Positions 1-4,791 are shown, numbered from the stretch's first letter. The stretch: 5,851 nucleotides of DNA from Gammaproteobacteria bacterium (GCA_014762485.1 JABURU010000153.1:1-5851); one strand, 5' to 3'. Notes: a model not told the origin generated them from the sequence alone. Numbers and translations: made by a program.

Positions 1-468
1 GGGGCAATACTATCCACCAATCTGAAACTTAGAAACGATAGGCTGCCTTATGCATCTCAACGCCGGCCTGATGACCCTGGTGTAGCCGTTTACTTTACCT
101 ACAGAGATCAGCAGATGGCCTTTGCTTGTGACCGGTGGGATTTAATACAGGACAACATCCATTCTATTGGCAAAACCATAGAGGCCTTAAGAGGCATTGA
201 GCGATGGGGTGCCAGCGACATGATGGCGCGCGCATTCAGTGGATTCACAGCCTTACCATCGCCAGAGCAAGTACAGAGCGAAACATGGCGTGATGTACTT
301 CAGATGGGTAATCGACTTCCACATGAAACAGATGAAGACGTTTTAAATATGGCAGAACGCCACTACAAACTTCTTCGAAGCGACTACCACCCTGATAAAG
401 GCGGCAACCCAGATATGTTTAGAAAGGTGAACGAAGCCATTAAGCAGGCCAGGAAGGAATTAAAGTGA
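1..468 (+). CDS. J-domain protein of mobile elements, 5' end outside window
   Basis: The frame is open from the first base, so the gene begins left of the window; 155 residues are visible. An internal ATG at 115 is not the likely start, because the residues before it (such as DDPGVAVYFTYRDQQ) continue a pattern I know from J-domain proteins on plasmids, ICEs and prophages. The C-terminus holds a truncated J domain: an ERHYKLLRSDYHPDKGG segment with the HPD motif at visible residues 130-132, then a helix ending ARKELK. The HPD loop of J proteins stimulates Hsp70 (DnaK) ATPase. Here it may recruit host DnaK to replication or stability functions of the element, but that is inference. The middle part (GIERWG, GFTALP) is family-specific and of unknown role. 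The stop shares one base with the next ATG (TGATG), pointing to translational coupling with the methylase. Confidence 0.8.
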   Translation, partial: GAILSTNLKLRNDRLPYASQRRPDDPGVAVYFTYRDQQMAFACDRWDLIQDNIHSIGKTIEALRGIERWGASDMMARAFSGFTALPSPEQVQSETWRDVLQMGNRLPHETDEDVLNMAERHYKLLRSDYHPDKGGNPDMFRKVNEAIKQARKELK

Positions 469-1334
469 TGCGCGAGCACCATAAACCCACAACCAACCCA
501 TTCTTAAAATGGGCAGGCGGCAAGCGCAAGCAGGTGAGCTACCTGGCTCGCAAACTACCTGCTGGTGATCGGTTGGTGGAGCCGTTTGTGGGGGCGGGCG
601 CATTATTCATGGGGACAGATTACGAATCTTACCTGTTGGCAGATAGCAACAAGGATCTTATTAACCTGTATCACACCATAAAGTACTATGGGCCTGGCTT
701 TATCAGTCATGCTGCTGCGTTATTCAGCCCATCAGAAAACAATCGTGAACGGTACTATTATCACCGCGATAGGTTTAATCGCATTACAGAGCCTACCGAA
801 CGAGCCGCCTTGTTCCTATATCTAAACCGGCACGGTTATAACGGGCTGTGCCGATACAATCTTAAAGGCGAGTTCAATGTGCCATTCGGCGCATATAAGC
901 AGCCTTACTACCCGATGAATGAGCTGATCTCCTTTTATCGCAAAACTCGCGAGAAGGATGTGACGTTTGCCTGTCAGGATTATCAAACCACGTTCAACCA
1001 GGTGCGCGATGGTGATGTTATCTATTGCGATCCGCCCTATATCAAACTAAGCAACACGGCCGACTTTACCGCCTACACAGGCAGGCCGTTTGCGATGACG
1101 GAACACATCACACTGCATGCCTTATGTGTTCAAGAGGCCGCTGACGGCCGACCAGTGGTATTAAACAATCACAGCCACCCGGTCCTAAATAAAAAGTATC
1201 GACTATCAAAGGCGTCACTGGCCTTTAAGCGTCGAGGACGTTCGATCAACTCCAACACCGGCAAGCGCAAGGGTGTGGTAGAAGTCACCGCCAGCTGGAA
1301 CTTTTGGCAAGCAGAGAGAAGAGCGGCGGCGTGA
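468..1334 (+). CDS. dam: DNA adenine methyltransferase, D12 class, Dam type
   Basis: Predicted SAM-dependent N6-adenine methyltransferase of 288 residues, close to the usual Dam length (about 270-280). Motif X FLKWAGGK is at residues 12-19 and the SAM-binding motif I EPFVGAGALF at 38-47. ADSNKDLINLY follows at 58-68, and catalytic motif IV DPPY is at 188-191. The segment LNRHGYNGLCRYNLKG (from 119) and the following EFNVPFGAY are typical of GATC-recognising Dam enzymes, so GATC is the likely target (inference). The ATG at 468 overlaps the upstream stop; a GTG at 465 is an alternative that adds one residue. AGGAAGGA at 451-458 is the ribosome binding site. Orphan Dam copies on phages and plasmids commonly protect against restriction or tune replication. 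No cognate nuclease is visible, so it looks like an orphan methylase. The final GTGA overlaps the next gene. Confidence 0.9.
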   Translation: MREHHKPTTNPFLKWAGGKRKQVSYLARKLPAGDRLVEPFVGAGALFMGTDYESYLLADSNKDLINLYHTIKYYGPGFISHAAALFSPSENNRERYYYHRDRFNRITEPTERAALFLYLNRHGYNGLCRYNLKGEFNVPFGAYKQPYYPMNELISFYRKTREKDVTFACQDYQTTFNQVRDGDVIYCDPPYIKLSNTADFTAYTGRPFAMTEHITLHALCVQEAADGRPVVLNNHSHPVLNKKYRLSKASLAFKRRGRSINSNTGKRKGVVEVTASWNFWQAERRAAA

Positions 1335-1630
1335 TAAAACAATACATTGCGACACCATGGGATGAAGAAGAGATTTATGTCTATTGCGATGGAGATACGC
1401 CTGACGAAGCGTTTAATGCTCTTATCGCATCAGAAGATCTTCATCGTCAAATTTCGCGCGACTATTATCAACCACCTAATGAGATAGATATCCATATATA
1501 CACATGGGTAACGCCAGAAAATAGTGATTATCCAGAAGAAGAACTGGATCCCGACTGGCTCTTTGTGTTGGATAAAAAAATAGAAACTCGGACATATAAA
1601 CTGCCACAACCACAGGCAGCAGGAGAATAG
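1331..1630 (+). CDS. Small acidic protein of unknown function
   Basis: A 99-residue protein I do not recognise. The GTG at 1331 overlaps the dam stop in a GTGA arrangement, the usual sign of coupling. A purine-rich GAGAGAAGAG stretch lies just before it. The frame can also be extended to a TTG at 1304, which is less likely. The protein is acidic, with EEEIYVYCDGD near the start and PEEELDPDW near residue 80. There is no signal peptide, membrane segment or known catalytic motif. Aromatic and acidic residues alternate, giving the look of a small globular or DNA-mimic-like protein, but that is only an impression. It sits between dam and ssb, 3 bases before the latter, so it probably belongs to the same DNA-processing operon. 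Confidence 0.7.
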   Translation: MIKQYIATPWDEEEIYVYCDGDTPDEAFNALIASEDLHRQISRDYYQPPNEIDIHIYTWVTPENSDYPEEELDPDWLFVLDKKIETRTYKLPQPQAAGE

Positions 1631-1633
1631 TTC

Positions 1634-2035
1634 ATGGCAGCACGAGGCGTAAACAAAGTCATCCTGGTCGGCAACCTGGGGCGTGATCCTGAAGTACGTT
1701 ACATGCCAGCTGGTGGCGCCGTGGCCAACATCACCATCGCCACATCAGAGACCTGGAAGGATAAACAAACCGGCCAGCAAAACGAGAAGACCGAATGGCA
1801 CCGCGTGGTGATGTTTAATCGCCTGGCCGAAATAGCCGGCGAGTATTTAAAGAAGGGCGCCAAGGTCTATATCGAGGGACGCCTGCAAACACGCAAATGG
1901 CAGGATCAACAGGGACAAGATCGCTACACCACCGAGATCGTCGTCAACGAGATGCAGATGCTGGATAGCCGCGGCACGGGTGATGCAGCTGGTTACCAAT
2001 CGGCACCCCATCAAGATGATGATATACCGTTTTGA
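1634..2035 (+). CDS. ssb: Single-stranded DNA-binding protein
   Basis: Closely follows the E. coli SSB pattern. GVNKVILVGNLGRDPEVRY at residues 5-23 opens the OB fold. The aromatic DNA-stacking positions W41, W55, F61 and W89 are present, as are the YIEGRLQTRKW strand and the DRYTTEIVV strand. The C-terminal tip DDDIPF is the conserved acidic peptide that binds partner proteins such as RecO, PriA, Pol III chi and RecQ. At 133 residues it is shorter than chromosomal SSB (about 178) because the glycine/glutamine-rich linker is reduced to about 20 residues, as is common in plasmid and phage SSBs. The start at 1634 has AGGAG at 1621-1625 at good spacing. It is the last gene of the J-domain/dam/unknown operon and is followed by a hairpin terminator. 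The set suggests replication or conjugative transfer through single-stranded DNA. Confidence 0.95.
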   Translation: MAARGVNKVILVGNLGRDPEVRYMPAGGAVANITIATSETWKDKQTGQQNEKTEWHRVVMFNRLAEIAGEYLKKGAKVYIEGRLQTRKWQDQQGQDRYTTEIVVNEMQMLDSRGTGDAAGYQSAPHQDDDIPF

Positions 2036-2053
2036 ATGACGAGATTAACTAAA

Positions 2054-2081
2054 GGGGCGGCGCAGTTTGCCGCTCCATTTT
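2054..2081 (+). terminator. Probable rho-independent terminator after ssb
   Basis: GGGGCGGC at 2054-2061 pairs with GCCGCTCC at 2069-2076 (eight pairs, one G-U), with a 7-base loop and then ATTTT. It begins 18 bases after the ssb stop and an AAA run precedes the stem. The T run is short, so some read-through into the downstream cassette genes is possible. Confidence 0.65.
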
Positions 2082-2090
2082 CAGTGCCTT

Positions 2091-2097
2091 GTTAGGC
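2091..2097 (+). other. First cassette junction, GTTAGGC core box
   Basis: GTTAGGC fits the integron core GTTRRRY and its inner six bases open cassette 1. On the left there is no convincing partner box or inner arms. GATTAAC at 2043-2049 is one base off the RYYYAAC rule, but the hairpin between the two boxes is placed asymmetrically and is better read as the ssb terminator. The junction could therefore be an attI-like simple site, a decayed attC, or an insertion of cassettes at a secondary site. Confidence 0.55.
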
Positions 2098-2110
2098 GCA
2101 GAGGTGATAA

Positions 2111-2365
2111 ATGGAAATGCAAGTAACTTTATCCAGACAGGAAATGGCATATGTCTCTGATGAGGAGATAAATCGAATCATCGAAAAAACAATAAGAGAT
2201 AAATTTAATCTGCCCGCACGGGCATATGTAGACAAAAACGGAATGCTGATGAAAATTGAAGAGCATCATGGCGGCTGTCATTCGTGGGACGATAAAGAGC
2301 CAGTAAGAACTGCGTCAGAAAAAGACAAGGCCGCTCTTCTTGTTTTAAAAGAACTTAGCGCCTAA
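2111..2365 (+). CDS. Cassette 1 protein, unknown function
   Basis: An 84-residue protein I do not recognise. The ATG at 2111 has GAGGTGA at 2101-2107, immediately after the cassette's recombination core, which is typical cassette economy. A second ATG two codons on is possible but is less well spaced. The sequence begins MEMQVTLSRQEMAYVSDEEI and continues with alternating charged helices (IIEKTIRDKFNLP). It then has a glycine/histidine stretch EEHHGGCHSWDD around residues 50-61 and a lysine/leucine-rich C-terminal helix. The EHHGGCHSWDD cluster has histidines, a cysteine and acidic residues that could bind metal, but this is unproven. There is no signal peptide or membrane segment. The stop TAA lies inside the attC box GCCTAAC. 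Expression probably depends on read-through from the ssb operon or an undetected upstream promoter. Confidence 0.7.
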   Translation: MEMQVTLSRQEMAYVSDEEINRIIEKTIRDKFNLPARAYVDKNGMLMKIEEHHGGCHSWDDKEPVRTASEKDKAALLVLKELSA

Positions 2366-2426
2366 CAGGGGAATTGTGGAGCAAGGCGCGTTAGCGCCGC
2401 GGTCCCGCACGAATGACTGGTTATGC
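2360..2426 (+). repeat. attC site 1 (67 bp)
   Basis: The outer box GCCTAAC is at 2360-2366 and the closing box GTTATGC at 2420-2426. The inner arm region GAATTGTGG (2371-2379) pairs imperfectly with CGCACGAAT (2406-2414), leaving unpaired bases as in known attC sites. The tip is a perfect GGCGC-GTTA-GCGCC hairpin at 2385-2398. ATGACTGGTTAT at 2413-2424 and GGAATTGTGG at 2370-2379 recur in attC site 3, so the two sites are related. Confidence 0.8.
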
Positions 2427-2430
2427 GTAA

Positions 2431-2493
2431 ATGGTGGATAATAACAACGACCGAGCGCGAGCGATAGCTGGCGCGGCTCACAACCAGAAATAG
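2431..2493 (+). other. Possible 20-codon leader reading frame in cassette 2
   Basis: An ATG five bases after the attC box opens a frame MVDNNNDRARAIAGAAHNQK and ends at TAG 2491-2493, 34 bases before the main cassette gene. No convincing ribosome binding site precedes it. It may be a leader peptide or chance; there is no similarity I recognise. Confidence 0.2.
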
Positions 2494-2509
2494 CAGGGCG
2501 AAGCCTTGC
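2493..2509 (+). promoter_or_regulatory. Leader hairpin before the cassette 2 gene
   Basis: GCAGGGC pairs with GCCTTGC around a GAA loop (seven pairs, one wobble). The tip GCGAAGC is a known very stable DNA mini-hairpin sequence. It ends six bases before the GAGGG ribosome binding site (2516-2520) of the following gene, where it could affect translation. The cassette has about 100 bases of leader, far more than cassettes 1 and 5. Confidence 0.35.
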
Positions 2510-2527
2510 GGAATCGAGGGCAAAGAC

Positions 2528-2764
2528 ATGGAATTTACGAAAGATAATATCGAATCCGGACAGTTAAATTTTGATGGCGAGATTGTAGTAAAAGCAGACT
2601 CTCAAGAATTTGAGTACCTACACGACATGTATATAAACAACAAAAAGGCGACCGGAATACTGAAAGAGTTTGGATACCCAGGAACGATAATGGTTGTGGA
2701 TATGCGCATGGCGGCAGAGCCTACATTAAATGCGGTATTCACACTAAAATCTGTGGACGCATAA
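2528..2764 (+). CDS. Cassette 2 protein, unknown function
   Basis: A 78-residue acidic protein of no family I can name. The start at 2528 is supported by GAGGG at 2516-2520, seven bases upstream. It begins MEFTKDNIESGQLNFDGEIV and then has a predicted helix around FEYLHDMYINNKKATGILKE (residues 28-47). A hydrophobic strand TIMVVDMRM and a final strand AVFTLKSV follow, giving the look of a small alpha/beta fold without catalytic signatures. There are no cysteines, membrane spans or signal peptide. The stop TAA is inside the attC box GCATAAC (2759-2765), as expected for a cassette gene. The codon pattern and AT content resemble the neighbouring cassettes. Confidence 0.7.
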   Translation: MEFTKDNIESGQLNFDGEIVVKADSQEFEYLHDMYINNKKATGILKEFGYPGTIMVVDMRMAAEPTLNAVFTLKSVDA

Positions 2765-2878
2765 CGGATTAGCTGTGCTGGCTGCGGCAAGAGAACACTG
2801 GAGACGCGACGATGAGCGAAACCACGACCAATGAGGCAAGCACTGAAGTAGCAGGTCAGCACGAGCGGCTTGTTACAC
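2759..2878 (+). repeat. attC site 2 (120 bp, long form)
   Basis: The outer boxes are GCATAAC at 2759-2765 and GTTACAC at 2872-2878. The inner arm GCTGTGCTG at 2772-2780 pairs with CAGCACGAGC at 2857-2866, leaving G2863 unpaired, the extrahelical base used for strand choice in known attC sites. The centre is about 75 bases, within the known attC size range. It contains GGAGA at 2800-2804 and an ATG at 2812 that read into the next cassette. Confidence 0.75.
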
Positions 2879-3090
2879 GACCTCATTACCTAGCAGGCCA
2901 ATGCCGGAACGGAGCGCATAGAGACGCTGGGCGTGTTGTGCATGCGGTTGAGCCACTGCCAGAGAATACCGGCGGAAGTAATATCAACATATCGTTGTGT
3001 TTCAGAAAGCCAGGGAAGCGCTCTTATGGCTGGGAGCCAACTAATGAGCCTGTAAATTGCCCGCGATGCTTAAAGAAGATGGGCGTGTAA
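2812..3090 (+). CDS. Cassette 3 protein, zinc-ribbon-like C-terminus, start uncertain
   Basis: The frame is 92 residues from an ATG at 2812, which has GGAGA at 2800-2804 but lies inside attC site 2, upstream of the cassette boundary at 2872/2873. The first 20 residues would therefore come from the preceding attC. Within cassette 3 itself the first usable in-frame start is a GTG at 2938, giving 51 residues with a weak ribosome binding site. The conserved-looking part is the C-terminus: VHAVE, then SLCFRKPGKRSYGW and VNCPRCLKKMGV. A His, a Cys and a CPRC pair could form a small zinc site, a pattern seen in short phage and cassette proteins. The function is unknown. The stop TAA lies in the attC box GTGTAAC. 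Confidence 0.6.
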   Translation: MSETTTNEASTEVAGQHERLVTRPHYLAGQCRNGAHRDAGRVVHAVEPLPENTGGSNINISLCFRKPGKRSYGWEPTNEPVNCPRCLKKMGV

Positions 3091-3148
3091 CGGCGGAATT
3101 GTGGGACCGAGCGTTTTCCGCGAGGTCCCCACGGATGACTGGTTATAT
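3085..3148 (+). repeat. attC site 3 (64 bp)
   Basis: The outer boxes are GTGTAAC at 3085-3091 and GTTATAT at 3142-3148. The inner arms GTGGGACC at 3101-3108 and GGTCCCCAC at 3124-3132 pair fully except for one extra C, the expected unpaired base. GGAATTGTGG (3095-3104) and ATGACTGGTTAT (3135-3146) are shared with attC site 1. Confidence 0.82.
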
Positions 3149-3157
3149 GGCACCCAA
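3143..3157 (+). repeat. Cassette 4 start, first copy of direct repeat
   Basis: TTATATGGCACCCAA occurs here and again at 3539-3553. Extended to 25 bases the two copies differ at three positions. The second copy lies just inside attC site 4. Confidence 0.85.
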
Positions 3158-3229
3158 AAAGATGAAAGCCTCTGCGATAGCAGTGGCGACGAACTGAGAG
3201 CGGCGGGAACCGGCGCGGAGGCAAATAGA

Positions 3230-3532
3230 ATGCACAGCTTTACAGATGACAATGGAAAGCGATGGACAGCCTGCTGTGAATGCAACAGAGGTGGTAATGG
3301 TAACGACCCTGATAAGTGTTCATGTGGTTGGCAAAGTACAGAGTGGGATATGAAAGGATGCTTCTTAGGTACTGCAATCGTTGGCGAACCTGCGAAGCCT
3401 AAAAAACTAACCCGCTCTCAAAAGAGATACGCACGCTACCTTGAGTTCGGAGACTGTTTTGATTCGTTTATCGACTTCTGTCGATGGGACGCAGATCCAG
3501 AACGCAGCTGGAATAGCGGCCGTGCCATATAA
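3230..3532 (+). CDS. Cassette 4 protein, cysteine-rich, unknown function
   Basis: A 100-residue protein starting at ATG 3230 with a strong GGAGG at 3217-3221, eight bases upstream. The frame is open further left, to a GTG at 3101 inside attC site 3, but the internal ribosome binding site decides for 3230. The N-terminal half has CCEC (residues 15-18), KCSCGW (29-34) and another cysteine near 44, which could form a zinc-binding fold. The C-terminal half, KKLTRSQKRYARYLEFGDCF then DSFIDFCRW, is a helical basic-then-acidic segment resembling small phage hypothetical proteins I have seen, at low certainty. An 80-base leader separates it from the cassette boundary. The stop is inside the attC box ATATAAC. 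Confidence 0.72.
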   Translation: MHSFTDDNGKRWTACCECNRGGNGNDPDKCSCGWQSTEWDMKGCFLGTAIVGEPAKPKKLTRSQKRYARYLEFGDCFDSFIDFCRWDADPERSWNSGRAI

Positions 3533-3549
3533 CAAGGTTTATATGGCAC
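3522..3549 (+). repeat. Perfect 11-6-11 palindrome, Xer-core-like
   Basis: The left arm GTGCCATATAA (3522-3532) and right arm TTATATGGCAC (3539-3549) are exact reverse complements separated by the six-base centre CAAGGT. This is the geometry of dif and other Xer core sites, with ATAA and TTAT bordering the centre. The arm sequences themselves are not close to dif. It overlaps the cassette 4 stop codon and the first box of attC site 4. Confidence 0.7.
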
Positions 3550-3598
3550 CCAATAAATTGAAACTACGATTATTTAATAATATATCAATTGGTTATAT
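3527..3598 (+). repeat. attC site 4 (72 bp, AT-rich, rearranged)
   Basis: The outer boxes ATATAAC (3527-3533) and GTTATAT (3592-3598) are exact reverse complements. The inner pairing is weak: TTATAT after the first box against ATATCAA before the second. A near-copy of the cassette 4 start lies within it at 3539, so the site may be a fusion product. The interior (3555-3590) is strongly AT-rich, unlike sites 1 to 3. Confidence 0.6.
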
Positions 3599-3619
3599 GA
3601 ATATAAAAGGACTTTTACG

Positions 3620-3844
3620 ATGCCAGCAAGAAAATCACAAATTAAGGTAGTCATTGAAGCCAATGGAAGGCGTTTTAGTATAAACGGAGAGTGGATGTTG
3701 GACGGTCGATATCGTATCAAGCGAGGTAGGACGGTATCAAAAAAGAGACCATTCGCCACGCTCACAGAAATATTCGAAGAAGCACGAGTCTGGACAGTAA
3801 AACAAATGCGCGAATATAACTATTTGGATGTGCCGCGAGGATGA
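3620..3844 (+). CDS. Cassette 5 protein, small basic, unknown function
   Basis: A 74-residue basic protein. The ATG at 3620 is preceded by AAAAGGA at 3605-3611 with eight bases between. It begins MPARKSQIKVVIEANGRRFS, followed by INGEWMLDGRYRIKRGRTVS, a strand-rich stretch with many arginines and lysines. A helix ATLTEIFEEARVWTVKQMRE follows. A small nucleic-acid-binding fold is conceivable, but no family is recognised. The last 25 bases overlap the 3' end of the recombinase gene on the other strand. The expected cassette box ATATAAC (3814-3820) lies 22 bases before the stop rather than at it, so the natural 3' end may have been lost and the reading frame extended into the recombinase gene. 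Confidence 0.65.
   Translation: MPARKSQIKVVIEANGRRFSINGEWMLDGRYRIKRGRTVSKKRPFATLTEIFEEARVWTVKQMREYNYLDVPRG
3814..3820 (+). other. Single attC-type box of cassette 5
   Basis: ATATAAC is the exact reverse complement of the box GTTATAT that opens cassette 5 (3592-3598). It touches the last base of the recombinase stop codon. No GTTRRRY partner or inner arms are visible in the next 150 bases, so the site is either truncated or coincidental. Confidence 0.4.
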
Positions 3845-4791
3845 TGGTGTTTAATTGCACTACGCATAGCGGTGAGATCTACCGCCAGGTAGTGAGCCGT
3901 CGTGCTCAGGCTGGTATGACCGAGCATTTCTTGCACGGCTCGCAGATCGGCGCCGTTTTGTTGCATGTGGGTGGCCATACTGGCGCGCAGCATGTGTGGA
4001 TAGTGACCGGTCCAGGGTTTTCGCTTGCGCGTTTTTTGTATGCGGCCATAGCCATTGCCCAGGCCGAGTGCCTGGCGGGAATAACGATTGACTATCTCCC
4101 ACACAGCGCGGCCTTTAGTGAAGGGCCGGCCTTTATGGGTGACAAACAGTGTGTACTGTTTACCGGGCTTTACCGTGCGCCTGACACGGTACCAGGACTC
4201 AAGCAGGCCGGCCATCTCTTCAGAAAAGGGCAAAACACGATCTTTGCCCCCTTTACCATTAGCAACAAACAGGGTACGGTCATCGTTTACACAACCCAAC
4301 GACAGATTAACTACCTCCGAGGCACGGATGCCTGTTTCATACACGAGGCGAAGGATAACGTGATCGCGGTAGCCAACAAACGTATCAATCGGCGGGGCGG
4401 CCAGCAGCTTCCCCATCTGATGTTCATCAAACACCATCGGAATGCGATTCGGTGCGCGGCGACTCTTTGGGATCACATCCGACCAGTCGTGATCGACCAT
4501 CTCCCAGTCATACAACCATTTATAAAACACACGCAGCACGGTGAGGTCGGTGTTGATGGTGGACGCCTTCAGTGTCTCCATACGCGGCCTCAGCCAGTCG
4601 TGGAAAACTGTTTTGGAGGGATGTAGTGGGTCACCAGACACTTCAAAAAACAACCTTATCGTCGACAGATAAATGCGACGGGTATCTCGCTTGCGATTAC
4701 CCGCAACCAGGTACTGTTCAAACCGGTGTAATAGGTCGGCTTTTAGGTCTTCTATTTGATGATAAGACGGTTTTAATACGGGTTCTATCAA
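3820..4791 (-). CDS. Xer-like tyrosine recombinase / integrase
   Basis: A 323-residue site-specific recombinase. The N-terminal SAM-like core-binding domain spans about residues 15-105 and the catalytic domain about 120-310. All active-site residues are visible: R156 in TGIRASEV, K183 in GKGGKDR, H266 and R269 in HMLR, H292 in LGHTSLSTT and the nucleophile Y301. The end of the catalytic domain resembles XerC/XerD (ADLRAVQEMLGH). The R156-to-H266 distance is 110 residues, against 96 in E. coli XerD and 131 in IntI1. The extra residues are a basic stretch (GRIQKTRKRKPW), not the IntI insert, so a cassette integrase is unlikely. The TTG start is chosen for GAGG eight bases before it; an in-frame stop lies 36 bases further upstream. 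It probably integrates the element at the nearby dif-like site (inference). Confidence 0.9.
   Translation of the reverse strand: MIEPVLKPSYHQIEDLKADLLHRFEQYLVAGNRKRDTRRIYLSTIRLFFEVSGDPLHPSKTVFHDWLRPRMETLKASTINTDLTVLRVFYKWLYDWEMVDHDWSDVIPKSRRAPNRIPMVFDEHQMGKLLAAPPIDTFVGYRDHVILRLVYETGIRASEVVNLSLGCVNDDRTLFVANGKGGKDRVLPFSEEMAGLLESWYRVRRTVKPGKQYTLFVTHKGRPFTKGRAVWEIVNRYSRQALGLGNGYGRIQKTRKRKPWTGHYPHMLRASMATHMQQNGADLRAVQEMLGHTSLSTTAHYLAVDLTAMRSAIKHHHPRGTSK

Larger units (their letters stand above)
2091..3820 (+). mobile_element. Integron-type gene cassette array, five cassettes, no IntI
   Basis: Five units, each with one plus-strand gene, fit the cassette format. Boundaries (crossover G|TT): cassette 1 is 2092-2420, cassette 2 is 2421-2872, cassette 3 is 2873-3142, cassette 4 is 3143-3592, and cassette 5 runs from 3593 to about 3820 and is incomplete. 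The start of each unit is the reverse complement of the box at the end of its own gene. The pairs are GTTAGGCGC with GCGCCTAAC, GTTATGCGT with ACGCATAAC, GTTACACG with CGTGTAAC, GTTATATGGCAC with GTGCCATATAAC, and GTTATAT with ATATAAC. Such self-matching ends are expected for cassettes that circularise through attC. The first four gene stops lie inside the 3' box. No integron integrase with its diagnostic insert is present in the window. Confidence 0.8.

Noticed and set aside
2043..2097. A complete attC site between ssb and cassette 1
   Set aside because: GATTAAC breaks the box rule, and the hairpin is four bases from one box and fourteen from the other. A terminator explains it better.
2111..2764. 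Toxin-antitoxin pair made of the cassette 1 and 2 proteins
   Set aside because: Each gene is in its own cassette, they are separated by an attC and a 100-base leader, and neither resembles a known toxin or antitoxin.
2602..2886. Minus-strand open frame of 94 codons across cassette 2 and its attC
   Set aside because: It overlaps a better supported plus-strand gene and an attC site, has no good ribosome binding site and reads like a shadow frame.
3024..3285. Minus-strand open frames of 66 and 71 codons
   Set aside because: Both run across attC site 3 and the cassette 4 leader against the gene direction, with arginine/serine-rich low-quality translations.
2091..3820. CRISPR array
   Set aside because: The repeats are short inverted boxes at gene ends with varying distances and no regular direct repeats and spacers.
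3841..4626. Long plus-strand open frame opposite the recombinase
   Set aside because: It is antisense to a clear tyrosine recombinase with all catalytic residues and has no recognisable protein content.
3820..4791. Identification of the recombinase as integron integrase IntI
   Set aside because: The IntI-specific insert before the catalytic histidine is missing, and the gene converges on the array instead of diverging from an attI.
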